Of a stretch of 64,000 nt of DNA, positions 36,854-45,909 are shown piece by piece (position 1 is the stretch's first letter; every line of letters begins with the position of its first letter). Location: contig NZ_CP179203.1 of the NCBI RefSeq assembly GCF_051201625.1, positions 3,410,001-3,474,000 on the forward strand, in the 5' to 3' direction. The DNA comes from Shimia sp051201625 (GTDB lineage: Bacteria; Pseudomonadota; Alphaproteobacteria; Rhodobacterales; Rhodobacteraceae). The position numbers and the translations under genes were made by a program. The notes under the pieces were generated by a model, which saw only the letters and a program-made list of their open reading frames with translations, ran no database searches and was not told the origin of the DNA.

Positions 36854-37798
36854 GTGCAAACTAAAATGCTTTCTTCCGACGAATCCGGACTGACCCGAGC
36901 AAGTGAATTGCTCTCAGGGGGTGGGATAGTCGCCTTTCCAACAGAAACGGTTTACGGTTTGGGTTGTGATGCGCGCAATGATTTAGCAGTCGCCCATATT
37001 TTTGAAGCCAAGCGGCGCCCTCACTTTAATCCATTGATTGTACATCTTGATAGCAAAGAAACCGCCCAATCCTACGTGAACTGGACTGACGCAGCCGAAC
37101 GGTTGGCGGAAGCCTTCTGGCCAGGCCCCCTTACATTAGTTCTTCCTGTGCGGGAGGGATCTGGTGTCTCTTCTCTTGTGACTGCAAACCTACCAACGCT
37201 TGCTGTTCGAGTTCCCAAACATCCAATTGCAGTGGCACTTTTGCAAAAATTTGGAGGTCCCGTTGCCGCTCCATCAGCTAACCTATCTGGAAAGATCAGC
37301 CCCACCAACGCGCCGCATGTTGCTAGTGGCCTGAAAGGTAGGATCGACGCTATCGTTGAGGGTGGCGCTTGCGGCGTAGGAGTGGAGTCTACCATTCTGG
37401 GGCTAAAAAATGTTCCCACATTGTTGCGACCGGGAGGCATCCCTCAGGAGGCCATTGAAGCCGCTTTGGGCGAACCAATTGCATTGCATCAGCCTGGCGA
37501 TGCGTTAACGGCGCCCGGGCAGATGTCATCACACTACGCACCAAGTGCGCCCCTGCGTCAAAATGTGACCGACATTCGGCCGGGCGAAATTTTACTCGGC
37601 TTTGGACCAGTATTGGGCGCCACGCTCAATCTAAGCGAAGCAGGTGATTTGGGCGAAGCTGCAGCTAACCTGTTCCTCCATTTGCATGAACTGGATACTC
37701 TGGCCACTGGCACAATAGCGGTTTCACCGATTCCAAACCATGGCTTGGGTCGCGCCATTAACGATCGCCTAGCGCGGGCCGCCAAGCCTCGACCTTGA
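36854..37798 (+). CDS. L-threonylcarbamoyladenylate synthase (Sua5/YrdC type)
   Basis: Makes threonylcarbamoyl-AMP for the universal t6A37 modification of ANN-decoding tRNAs. The YrdC domain (FPTETVYGLGCDA, KRRPHFNPL, APSANLSGK) occupies the first 200 residues, followed by a Sua5 C-terminal domain. The linker between them carries PGQMSSHYAP, the Sua5 signature. At 314 residues it is the long Sua5 form rather than the short TsaC form. The start is a GTG eight bases after AGGAG. It is divergent from the acyl-CoA dehydrogenase. Confidence 0.92.
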   Translation: MQTKMLSSDESGLTRASELLSGGGIVAFPTETVYGLGCDARNDLAVAHIFEAKRRPHFNPLIVHLDSKETAQSYVNWTDAAERLAEAFWPGPLTLVLPVREGSGVSSLVTANLPTLAVRVPKHPIAVALLQKFGGPVAAPSANLSGKISPTNAPHVASGLKGRIDAIVEGGACGVGVESTILGLKNVPTLLRPGGIPQEAIEAALGEPIALHQPGDALTAPGQMSSHYAPSAPLRQNVTDIRPGEILLGFGPVLGATLNLSEAGDLGEAAANLFLHLHELDTLATGTIAVSPIPNHGLGRAINDRLARAAKPRP

Positions 37799-38125
37799 AC
37801 TGGTAATCATCCACGCAATCCAATTTTTTCGTTAGATGTCAGCGAAAAAGTGAACTGAGATTGCTAAGTGATAAAAATCCTGAGTGAGCCATTTTATGCA
37901 GTTTTCGAACAGCTTTGAATCTATTGAGGAAGCCATCGCACATACATCAAAATTCCTCAATACTACATGCTTTCCAATAGGATAGCACACTTGATTGCCC
38001 ACTTATGTTAACTAATTTGGTTCAGGATATTATTTACTTGATGCAGCCCGTGCTTTCTATAGTTTCGCAACTTCTTCACAGACAATTCCTATTCAAATGT
38101 ATTAATGTCTACATAAAATTTTCGA
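37799..38125. other. Intergenic region between convergent genes
   Basis: AT-rich stretch of 327 bases between two converging genes. No gene or clear terminator was recognised; a 29-codon frame starting near 37896 lacks a binding site. Confidence 0.4.
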
Positions 38126-40561
38126 CTATTTAGTTTTTTTATGGAAAGGTTTCATGCTCAGCGTTGCCGGAATTTGACGCCCCTCGATTACAACGACGTA
38201 GTCGCCTGAAGTCAACGCCGCTTTTCCATCTAAACCGGCAGGCGGTGACAGAAGGCATAGACCGACGGATGCCTCTTGGGCATATGCGAAAGCACCACTG
38301 GTGATGAAACCCAGAATTTCTCCATTGCGTAAAACTGGTTCGTTGTGATGCAACAGCGCGTTTCCATCGTTTAGCTTTATCGAGCACAGGAACGGTCCTT
38401 TGCCCTCAGCCCTGCGGCGGAGATAGCAATCACGACCAATGAAAGGTATTTCTTTTTCATGCTTGCAGACAAAACCAAGACCAACCTGATGTGGTGACTC
38501 AGTATAGGACATGTCATGCCCCCAGTGCAGGAAACCCTTTTCGATGCGCAACGCGTTGAGGGCTTCGCTACCACAAAAACGCATGCCAAGCGGGGCTCCC
38601 GCTTTCCAAAGCACGTCAAATACGTGTTCAGCAAAATCGGGAGTGATGAAAATTTCCCAGCCAGTTTCGCCTGTGTATGACAAGCGCTGCGCAAAAACAG
38701 GTGCATGACCGATGTAGAAATGTTGGTGGCTATTGAAAACAAAAGCTGCATCATCGAGATCAACATCTGCCACTGCTGCTAACAGGTCTCGCGCTTTTGG
38801 CCCGGAGACTGCGAGTACGCCGTAACTTGTAGTAGCATCGCGTAGATGCACCTCTTCGCTGGGGTGGATTTTCTGCATCAAGTGATCACGGTCACGTCGG
38901 GTGTGAGATATTGAACTCATCACCATGAACTCATCAAGTCCATGACGCGCAACTGTGACATCACTCTCAATACCGCCTCGATCATTCAACATCAGTGAAT
39001 ATGCTACGCCCCCAACGGGCATCGCCATATCATTGGTGCAAACACGCTGCAGGAATGCCAAAGCGTCACGCCCGGAGACCATCAACTTGCCCAGCATAGA
39101 GTAGTCGATCATCACTACTCCTTCGCGTGCTGCCTTTTGCTCTTCTTGTGAATGTTCAAACCAACTAGGCTGATGATAGGAATAATCATAGTCCTTTTCT
39201 ACACCATTGGGAGCAAACCAAACTGGCCGCTCCCAGCCCTGCACCTCGCCGTAAACAGCACCATTCGATTCCATTGCATGATAAAACGGTGTGCGCCGTA
39301 AGCCGCGTATTGTTTCACGCTGACGGCCGGGCCAGTGCATTGCATATGTTAGCACCAGCGTTTCCGGGCAACGCTCTTGCAAATAAAGATCACGCGCCTG
39401 CCAATCTTCGATTCGCGCCGGATCCATCTCGGCGAGGTCCATGGTTGGGTGTCCGGCCATTATCCAATCAGCTAATGCCTTACCCGCACCGGGGCCAGAT
39501 TGAATACCAGTGGAATTTACACCTGCTAAGACATAATAACCCTTCAAGTTAGGAGCCTCACCGAGTGTGAAGCGGCCATCATGCGAATAGCTTTCTGGAC
39601 CATTAAAAAATGTACGAATACCAGTTTCTTGAAGAACTGGTACGCGATTCATACTGAGCTCTAAAACCTCCATCACGTCGTCCTCAACGAAGGGTAGACT
39701 GTCGAACTCAAAGCTTTCAGGAATGCCGTTTTGCGCCCAAGCCTTGGCATTAAAATGGGCAAACCCGAAGAGTAGCTTTCCTGCATCTTCCTTCCAATAT
39801 GTGCCATCACAATATGAACGCAGCACCGGTAAATCAGAAGGTAAATCTTTGATTGGCTCAGTAACCAGATAGTAGTGTTCGCAGGCATGAAGTGGCACAC
39901 CAACATTATTTTTCTGACCTAATTCGCGCGCCCACATGCCGCCACAATTGACAACCACGTCGGCCGTGATCGTACCTTCATCCGTTCGCACGCCTATGAC
40001 TTTGCTACTTTCAACTAGAACCTCCTCGACTTTGGTTTGCTCGCGTATCGTCGCTCCGTGCATGCGAGCGCCCTTTGCAAGTGCCTGGGTGAGATCAATC
40101 GGATTGGCCGAACCATCGGAGGGCATACAAATACCCCCCAAAACACCATCAGGATTCATCAAAGGCCAGCGTTCAAAAATCTCGTCTGTTTCCATGTAAT
40201 ACGCTTCGACACCGAAGAGTGAGGCAAAATCAGCCTTACGTTTAAGCTCAGCTAACCGCTGCTCGTTCACGGCAATAGAGATTGAACCTGATTTCCGGAA
40301 ACCGGGGTTTTGGCCTGTTTCAGCCTCAATCTCCTGCAAAAGCTCAACGCCATAACTGGCGAATGCCGTCGTTGCGTGACTTCCTTGTAACTGCCCAACA
40401 AGCCCTGCAGCGTGCCAAGTTGTGCCACTAGTGAGAGCCTTACGCTCAAGTAAAATCACATCTTTCCAGCCTGCTTTTGCAAGGTGGTAGGCCACTGAAC
40501 ATCCATGAATTCCACCACCAATAATCACAACCTGCGCGTGGGAAGGAAGAGGTTTTTGCAT
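38126..40561 (-). CDS. FAD-dependent dimethylglycine/sarcosine dehydrogenase-like protein
   Basis: An 811-residue two-part enzyme. The N-terminal half is a DAO-type FAD oxidoreductase (VVIIGGGIHGCSVAYHLAKAG, then SGTTWHAAGLVG, where the His is the usual covalent flavin site). The C-terminal half is a GcvT/aminomethyltransferase-like folate domain (TGETGWEIF, ALRIEKGFLHWGHD). Such proteins oxidise N-methyl groups and pass the one-carbon unit to tetrahydrofolate, with electrons to ETF. Exact substrate (dimethylglycine, sarcosine or a relative) is open. The ATG at 40561 is preferred to an adjacent TTG. The racemase-like gene lies 15 bases upstream. Confidence 0.88.
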   Translation of the reverse strand: MQKPLPSHAQVVIIGGGIHGCSVAYHLAKAGWKDVILLERKALTSGTTWHAAGLVGQLQGSHATTAFASYGVELLQEIEAETGQNPGFRKSGSISIAVNEQRLAELKRKADFASLFGVEAYYMETDEIFERWPLMNPDGVLGGICMPSDGSANPIDLTQALAKGARMHGATIREQTKVEEVLVESSKVIGVRTDEGTITADVVVNCGGMWARELGQKNNVGVPLHACEHYYLVTEPIKDLPSDLPVLRSYCDGTYWKEDAGKLLFGFAHFNAKAWAQNGIPESFEFDSLPFVEDDVMEVLELSMNRVPVLQETGIRTFFNGPESYSHDGRFTLGEAPNLKGYYVLAGVNSTGIQSGPGAGKALADWIMAGHPTMDLAEMDPARIEDWQARDLYLQERCPETLVLTYAMHWPGRQRETIRGLRRTPFYHAMESNGAVYGEVQGWERPVWFAPNGVEKDYDYSYHQPSWFEHSQEEQKAAREGVVMIDYSMLGKLMVSGRDALAFLQRVCTNDMAMPVGGVAYSLMLNDRGGIESDVTVARHGLDEFMVMSSISHTRRDRDHLMQKIHPSEEVHLRDATTSYGVLAVSGPKARDLLAAVADVDLDDAAFVFNSHQHFYIGHAPVFAQRLSYTGETGWEIFITPDFAEHVFDVLWKAGAPLGMRFCGSEALNALRIEKGFLHWGHDMSYTESPHQVGLGFVCKHEKEIPFIGRDCYLRRRAEGKGPFLCSIKLNDGNALLHHNEPVLRNGEILGFITSGAFAYAQEASVGLCLLSPPAGLDGKAALTSGDYVVVIEGRQIPATLSMKPFHKKTK

Positions 40562-40576
40562 CAATTGAGTCCTGGC

Positions 40577-41353
40577 TTATTTGAGATTTTCATTAAAAAG
40601 AGATCCGGCTTTTGAACAATTCGACGTAAGCCCTACAAGCCTCATCATGTGCCACGCCAGAGCTTGATTGGAGGAGATGACCGGCTTATTCAGTTCGGCT
40701 TCAGCCCTAGCAATAATTTCCATCGCACGTAGACTGGTACAGGCAACAAAAACGCCGTCACAATCCTCGTATGCTCCAATTTTCAGCACAGCTTCGAAGA
40801 TGCTGTCGGGGCTAATCCGCGCTACAGTGAAATCGTCTGACTGATTAAATGTCGCCACAGCGATAGTATCAAACCCATCCGCGCGCAGATTGGCCTGCAT
40901 CTCGAGTGTCACATCTGGTGCATAGGGCGTTACCAGCGCGATGCGCTTTATCCCAAGAGCTGCAAAAGCGGCCTTACTTGCGGTAATCGGGTTAGTGTTT
41001 TGGGCGTCCCTGTGCGCATCACGGACAAGTGAGCCCACACTGAGTTCCCCAATCATTGTGGCGCCAGAGGTACAAGCATAGCCGATCACATCAAAACCAA
41101 AGCTCGCTGGCAGGAGTTCGGCAGTACTAGTTAAATCCAAAGCCATTTGACGGAGAGTTTCAGGTGTAACGTCCATGGCGTTGGGGATGCGCGCCACATA
41201 GAGCGCTACGCCCGCCTGAGCCCCAAAAATCTTCGCAAATTCTTGTTCGATTGTCTGATCAGTTTGTAAAACAATCAGTCCAAGACGTGCACGCGCACCA
41301 AGGCCCTCGTCAGTGACAAAATCTAAAGTTTCAATTTGGTCAATAAATGTCAT
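40577..41353 (-). CDS. Asp/Glu racemase / maleate isomerase family protein
   Basis: A 258-residue enzyme of the superfamily that includes Asp/Glu racemases, maleate isomerase and arylmalonate decarboxylase. Two cysteines in equivalent positions are visible, in GYACTSGATMIGE and VFVACTSLRAMEI, the two-cysteine layout used for proton transfer. It shares a transcription unit with the downstream dehydrogenase and is divergent from the GntR gene, with two GntR operators between. A role in processing an amino-acid-like osmolyte is inferred. Confidence 0.85.
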   Translation of the reverse strand: MTFIDQIETLDFVTDEGLGARARLGLIVLQTDQTIEQEFAKIFGAQAGVALYVARIPNAMDVTPETLRQMALDLTSTAELLPASFGFDVIGYACTSGATMIGELSVGSLVRDAHRDAQNTNPITASKAAFAALGIKRIALVTPYAPDVTLEMQANLRADGFDTIAVATFNQSDDFTVARISPDSIFEAVLKIGAYEDCDGVFVACTSLRAMEIIARAEAELNKPVISSNQALAWHMMRLVGLTSNCSKAGSLFNENLK

Positions 41354-41553
41354 CGTTTGAACTCAAGCAAGCAAACACCAGCCCAGGCTCGTCTCTTCTT
41401 TCCGTATGCATTATGGAGTTTCATTTCGCACCATCAGTAGCCCACCTCAGAGAATACGCGGCTTTCAAATCCTCGAGCCTCAAAACGTACTTTATATCGT
41501 ACTTTAAGATGCTGACGTTCTAGTTCGAGTACCACGTTTCACCTCCACCTATA

Positions 41554-41567
41554 CTGGTATATACCAG
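41554..41567. promoter_or_regulatory. GntR/HutC operator, copy 1
   Basis: The 14-base sequence CTGGTATATACCAG is a perfect palindrome. Its core (GGTATATACC) matches the GT-N-TA-N-AC pattern of HutC-subfamily GntR regulators, and the gene for such a regulator begins about 110 bases away. Confidence 0.85.
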
Positions 41568-41631
41568 ATTCGATAAGTAATTTAATTGGGCAGGAGTTTT
41601 AACTGTCAACGAAAAAATTTCTTGATCAATC

Positions 41632-41643
41632 TGGTATATACCA
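41632..41643. promoter_or_regulatory. GntR/HutC operator, copy 2
   Basis: The 12-base perfect palindrome TGGTATATACCA repeats the core of copy 1. The two centres are 77 bases apart, close to a whole number of helical turns, which would allow looping. It lies 33 bases upstream of the regulator's start codon. Confidence 0.85.
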
Positions 41644-41676
41644 CCTAGGCTTCTCAACACAGTGTGAATCAGAGGT

Positions 41677-42456
41677 ATGAAATTGCTGGGCATAGAGGGC
41701 AGACTTAGGACCGATACCAATTCACCAACGCGTCCTCGCTTTCTTCAAATCGCCGATAATATTCGTGCTCAAATCACCTCTGGAGGATTAGCGGAACATG
41801 ATATCCTGCCATCAGAACGAGCACTTTCTGACCGATACGGCGTAAGCAGGGTAACCGGGCGTCGAGCACTCCAGGCGTTAGAAACAGAAGGGCTTGTTTA
41901 TAACGCAGACCGTCGCGGACGTTTTGTCTCTCCCAAACGTCTCAGGTACAATGTTAGCAACATGGTCAGTTTCTTAGCCAGCGCACAAGCCAATGACCTT
42001 GATCTAGAAATTAAAGTGATACAGGCTGCAGAGCACATAGCAAAAAACGAGATATTAACAACTTTAGAACTGAGCGAATACAGCAGGGTAATAGAATATA
42101 CTCGGCTCTTTCATTCTGGTGGACATCCAATTTTTATCGAAACAGAATATCTTGTTGCCGACCGATTTCCTAACTTTCTTGAAAAGGACTTAAGACAATC
42201 GACCAGCCAAACCCTTGAAAAAAGTTATGGGACATCGGCCAATACGGGTAACATCATAATTCGGATGCGGGGAGTAAAGGCAAATGAAGCTAAGCTTTTG
42301 AATATAGCATTGAGCCACGCAATTATTGAGTTAGAGCAAGTCATTTATGATGATGCTGGTACACCGTTTTGCTTCGGCCGTCAGGTTTGGCGAGGTGAAA
42401 TGGCTGAATTTTCCGCGCTCGCCATTGTAAGCCAGAACGGCCAAAGCAGAGCATGA
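41677..42456 (+). CDS. GntR-family regulator, HutC/UTRA type
   Basis: A 259-residue regulator with an N-terminal winged helix (DILPSERALSDRYGVSRVTGRRALQALETEG) and a C-terminal UTRA ligand-binding domain (VIEYTRLFHSGGHPIFIETEYL, later RMRGVKANEAKLL). HutC-type members bind a pathway intermediate and release DNA. Two matching operators lie just upstream, so it probably represses itself and both arms of the cluster. The ATG lacks a good Shine-Dalgarno site. Its stop overlaps the next gene (ATGA). Confidence 0.9.
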   Translation: MKLLGIEGRLRTDTNSPTRPRFLQIADNIRAQITSGGLAEHDILPSERALSDRYGVSRVTGRRALQALETEGLVYNADRRGRFVSPKRLRYNVSNMVSFLASAQANDLDLEIKVIQAAEHIAKNEILTTLELSEYSRVIEYTRLFHSGGHPIFIETEYLVADRFPNFLEKDLRQSTSQTLEKSYGTSANTGNIIIRMRGVKANEAKLLNIALSHAIIELEQVIYDDAGTPFCFGRQVWRGEMAEFSALAIVSQNGQSRA

Positions 42457-43646
42457 GGAGCCACAGCATCATGCATGCGAACACAGCGCCCAAGCGCGGT
42501 TTCTCGGAGACGGAATTTCGCCAGCGCACAATAAAGGCTCAGTCACTTATGGCCAGTGAGGGTCTGGTCGGTTTGTTGTTGATGGGCGAACAAGATGTTC
42601 AATATTTCACAGGTTTTCAAACGCTTTTCTGGCAAAGCCCAACCCGGCCATGGTTCATTTTTGTCCCTGCAGAAGGTAAACCCATCGCTGTAATACCAGA
42701 GATTGGTGCCGAGTTGATGCGCCGTGGCTGGCTTGAGGACATACGCACGTGGGGGGCGCCAGCACCACAGGATGATGGCATCAGCCTCTTGACAGAGTTA
42801 CTGGACCCATTTGCCAAAAAAAGAGAAAAAATTGGTGTGATGAAAGGGCATGAAACCAAGTTGCAGATGCCGCTTGGGGACTGGGAACGATTGATGGCGG
42901 GAGTTTCCGGATTGCGAACTGCTGATTGCACAGAGATTGTGCAAGGATTGCGGATGGTAAAATCTGCCGCCGAAATCGAAAAACTCGCACATGTCTGTGG
43001 CATCGGATCTGCAGCTTTTGCGCAGGTACCTCAAATCATGTCAGAAGGACAGCCACTTGAAGATGTGTTTCGCACGTTTCGTATTGCCGCCCTGCATGCA
43101 GGCGCTGATGATGCGCCGTATGTGGTCGGCGCTGCCAATCAAGGAGGGTATGCGGACGTCATTTCGCCACCAAATCAGCACCCCTTGCAAAAGGGTGATG
43201 TGTTGATGCTCGACACGGGTCTGACGTGGGATGGGTATTTTTGCGATTTTGATCGCAACTGGGCAATCCAGCAAGTCAGTGACGAAGCAAAGCGTGCTTA
43301 TGATGTGCTGTACCGAGCGACCGAGGCCGGTATCAATGCGGCAAGACCCGGCAATACCTGTCGCGATTTATTCATGGCGATGTCGAATGTCATTGCCGAA
43401 ATGGACAATTCTGGTGGAGATATTGGGCGACTTGGGCATGGGCTAGGTATGCAGTTGACCGAGCAGCCGTCACATGCCGCCTTTGACTCAACTGAGTTAA
43501 AAGAAAATATGGTGCTGACAATAGAGCCTTCTTTGTCTTACGGTGACGGACTGATGATGGTACATGAAGAAAACATCGTCGTGCGCAGTGATAAAGCAGA
43601 GCTTTTGACCACCCGCGCGGCGCCTGAATTGCCGGTGATTGGATGA
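42453..43646 (+). CDS. M24-family metallopeptidase / creatinase-prolidase-like hydrolase
   Basis: A 397-residue pita-bread-fold hydrolase of the M24 superfamily (creatinase, prolidase, ectoine hydrolase). The metal ligands are visible: MLDTGLTWDGYFCDFDR supplies two aspartates, GHGLGMQLTEQPSH a histidine, and LTIEPSLS and MVHEENIVV two glutamates. A full metal site argues for a dinuclear hydrolase rather than creatinase, which has lost it. AGGAG lies upstream of an internal ATG at 42471, an alternative start. Overlaps link it to GntR before and to a 51-codon frame after. Confidence 0.87.
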   Translation: MRSHSIMHANTAPKRGFSETEFRQRTIKAQSLMASEGLVGLLLMGEQDVQYFTGFQTLFWQSPTRPWFIFVPAEGKPIAVIPEIGAELMRRGWLEDIRTWGAPAPQDDGISLLTELLDPFAKKREKIGVMKGHETKLQMPLGDWERLMAGVSGLRTADCTEIVQGLRMVKSAAEIEKLAHVCGIGSAAFAQVPQIMSEGQPLEDVFRTFRIAALHAGADDAPYVVGAANQGGYADVISPPNQHPLQKGDVLMLDTGLTWDGYFCDFDRNWAIQQVSDEAKRAYDVLYRATEAGINAARPGNTCRDLFMAMSNVIAEMDNSGGDIGRLGHGLGMQLTEQPSHAAFDSTELKENMVLTIEPSLSYGDGLMMVHEENIVVRSDKAELLTTRAAPELPVIG

Positions 43647-43798
43647 TCAACACCGCACTTAATACCCGTTTGGCGCTTTGCCAGCACGGGCTTAATAGTC
43701 TGAACGCGATCTGCGCATCAGGCCTGAACCAGACGGGCGCCCACCGTTTGGCTTTTTACAAACAAGGGCAAATCGACCTCAGGGAGAGCTTCGAATGA
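43643..43798 (+). CDS. Small 51-residue protein coupled to both neighbours
   Basis: An open frame beginning MINTALNTRLALCQHGLNSL and ending QIDLRESFE. Its ATG overlaps the M24 hydrolase stop (ATGA) and its stop overlaps the ATG of the binding-protein gene (ATGA), so it fills the gap exactly. I recognise no family; it has two cysteines and no signal peptide. The double overlap favours a translated coupling peptide or small subunit. The alternative is a chance frame, since its last codons contain the ribosome binding site of the next gene. Confidence 0.5.
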   Translation: MINTALNTRLALCQHGLNSLNAICASGLNQTGAHRLAFYKQGQIDLRESFE

Positions 43799-44766
43799 AA
43801 AAGACAAAACTTATGAAATGCTTTGCAGTTGCATCGCTGATGACGTCCGGCACGGCTGCTTTTGCAGAATGTGGCGACGTAACGATAACTGAAATGGACT
43901 GGGCGTCCTCCGCCGTCGTCACGGCTGTGTCAGCGTTCCTGATGGAGCAAGGCTACGGCTGTAACGTCCAAAAAGTTCCGTCTTCTACTGTGACCGCAAT
44001 TACATCCATCACAGAAACAGGCGAACCTGATATCCTGACGGAAGTCTGGGCGAACTCAACGCCAGCGTACCCCGGCCTTCTTGCAGAGGGTAAATTGGTT
44101 GAGTTGGCAGACGTACTTTCTGACGGCGGTGTAGAAGCATGGTGGATTCCATCATACCTCGCTGAATCTAATCCAGAGCTGACAACATGGGAAGGCATCA
44201 TGGCCAACCCATCACTCGTTGGTGGCAAGTTTCACGATTGCCCATCAGGCTGGGCCTGCGACATCATCAACAACAACAATCTGATCGCGCTCGAAGCTGA
44301 GAGCAATGGTCTTGAGCGTTTCCAGCACGGTTCCGGTGAAACCCTTCAGGCTTCCATTGCGGCAGCGTTTGACGAAAAAGCACCATGGTTCGGCTACTAC
44401 TGGGCCCCAACGGCGGTTTTGGGCAAATACCCAATGGTTGCAGTCCAAGTCGGTGCCTATGACGCAGACGCGCACACCTGTAACGGTGACGTTGACTGTG
44501 CCTCGCCATCCTTCTCTGCTTACCCTGCAGCCAAGGTTGTGACAGCCGCTGCCCATGACTTTGTTAAGCGTGAACCTGATGCTGCAGCCTTGATGGCCAA
44601 CGTCAGCTTCACAAACGCAGAGATGGGTGAAATCCTTGCCTGGCGTCTGGACAACAACGCATCATATGACGAAGCTGCCGTATACTTCTTGACCAACTAC
44701 AAAGATGTTTGGGCAGGCTGGCTAGATGATGATGCGCGCGAGCGCCTCTCAGGTATCCTTAAGTAA
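43795..44766 (+). CDS. Glycine betaine/proline-type ABC transporter, substrate-binding protein
   Basis: OpuAC-type periplasmic binding protein of 323 residues. It has a Sec signal peptide (MKKTKLMKCFAVASLMTSG, cleaved near AFA) followed by the mature domain with the family motifs ITEMDWASSAVVTAV and DILTEVWANSTPAY. Conserved tryptophans there probably build the aromatic box that holds a quaternary or methylated ammonium group. AGGGAG precedes the ATG. A strong hairpin follows the gene before the permease. Confidence 0.9.
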   Translation: MKKTKLMKCFAVASLMTSGTAAFAECGDVTITEMDWASSAVVTAVSAFLMEQGYGCNVQKVPSSTVTAITSITETGEPDILTEVWANSTPAYPGLLAEGKLVELADVLSDGGVEAWWIPSYLAESNPELTTWEGIMANPSLVGGKFHDCPSGWACDIINNNNLIALEAESNGLERFQHGSGETLQASIAAAFDEKAPWFGYYWAPTAVLGKYPMVAVQVGAYDADAHTCNGDVDCASPSFSAYPAAKVVTAAAHDFVKREPDAAALMANVSFTNAEMGEILAWRLDNNASYDEAAVYFLTNYKDVWAGWLDDDARERLSGILK

Positions 44767-44777
44767 GCTAAGATATA

Positions 44778-44816
44778 AGCGCCTCCCCCAAAAAATGGTT
44801 GGGGGGCGCTTTGCTT
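44778..44816 (+). terminator. Intercistronic hairpin / partial terminator
   Basis: A long GC stem (AGCGCC-CCCC paired with GGGGGGCGCT, one bulge) closes an A-rich loop and is followed by TTTGCTT. It sits between the binding-protein and permease genes. Such hairpins commonly stabilise the upstream message and reduce readthrough, giving excess binding protein. Confidence 0.65.
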
Positions 44817-44867
44817 GACAGGCTGCGACATTGAGGCAAGAGATACGGGACAAGGGACGGGGATCAA

Positions 44868-45896
44868 ATGGCCTTCTACGACAAATTATTCAACGCCTTG
44901 GGTTTGGGCGATTGGTGCGGTGAAACCGGTGCGGACGCACCTCTTTCGATGGCAGACCTGATGGCACAAACGGACGGTGCTGAGGCAACAGGCTCGTTCT
45001 TTCCGTTTCCATCATTGGACAATTTGAATGAAAGCTGCAGCAGCATCATTCAATCACGCGATGTCACTAAAGGCATCGAAACAGGCTTCTTGGCGGCAAA
45101 ACCTGCCTTAAAGACCTTTCTCGATCCAATCACTCAACCGCTCAGTTGGCTGTTGGATGGCGCGTTGTGGCTGTTTGAATTGACACCCTGGTTTATAATG
45201 GTACCGCTTCTTGTCGCGATTTCTTATTGGGCGTCACGCTCGAAACCTGTCACGATTTTTGTTTTCGCTTCAATTATGCTGTTGGGTCTCGTTGATCACT
45301 ACGATGTGGCGATGCAGACACTCTCAATCATTTTCGTTTGCACGACAATTTCGGTAATGCTGGGCGTCCCCATCGGGATTGCAATGTCGAAATCGGACCG
45401 ATTGCAAAAATCCACAGTGCCAATCTTAGACCTTCTACAAACCCTCCCAACCTTCGTATACCTGATCCCGCTGATCTTCTTGTTCTCGGTGACAGAGTCC
45501 AAACTTTATGGGATCGCGATTATTCTTTATGCGATCGTGCCAGTAATCCGCCTGACAGACCTTGGTATTCGCCTTGTGGATCAGGACGTAATTGAGGCGG
45601 CGAACGCTTTTGGCATGAACTCCCGCCAGAAACTCTTACGCGTTCAACTGCCACTGGCTTTGCCCAATATCATGGCAGGGATTAACCAGACCATCATGAT
45701 GAGCCTTGCGATGGTCGTGATTGCATCCCTTGTGTCTGCGCCAGGCCTTGGTGTTAACGTGCTGCGTGGTATTCGAAACCTTGAACTAGGTGTCGGTATT
45801 GTTGCCGGTATCGGGATTGTTCTTCTCGCCGTTATTTTGGACCGCGTGTCCAAAGCAGCCCTCACTCGGGTCGATATGACCCGCGTCAAACATTGA
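44868..45896 (+). CDS. Glycine betaine/proline-type ABC transporter, permease
   Basis: OpuAB/ProW-type permease of 342 residues. The first 90 residues are a hydrophilic N-terminal extension, followed by about seven hydrophobic segments and the EAA loop VIEAANAFGMNSRQKLLRVQ. It is the membrane part of the importer whose binding protein lies upstream and whose ATPase starts 13 bases downstream. Confidence 0.9.
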   Translation: MAFYDKLFNALGLGDWCGETGADAPLSMADLMAQTDGAEATGSFFPFPSLDNLNESCSSIIQSRDVTKGIETGFLAAKPALKTFLDPITQPLSWLLDGALWLFELTPWFIMVPLLVAISYWASRSKPVTIFVFASIMLLGLVDHYDVAMQTLSIIFVCTTISVMLGVPIGIAMSKSDRLQKSTVPILDLLQTLPTFVYLIPLIFLFSVTESKLYGIAIILYAIVPVIRLTDLGIRLVDQDVIEAANAFGMNSRQKLLRVQLPLALPNIMAGINQTIMMSLAMVVIASLVSAPGLGVNVLRGIRNLELGVGIVAGIGIVLLAVILDRVSKAALTRVDMTRVKH

Positions 45897-45909
45897 TAGG
45901 AGCAAGGTT

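Larger units (their letters stand above)
41354..41676. promoter_or_regulatory. Divergent control region of the catabolic cluster
   Basis: This 323-base spacer separates the racemase/dehydrogenase arm from the GntR/hydrolase/transporter arm. Apart from the two GntR operators listed separately no gene was found. Both promoters must lie here. Confidence 0.6.
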
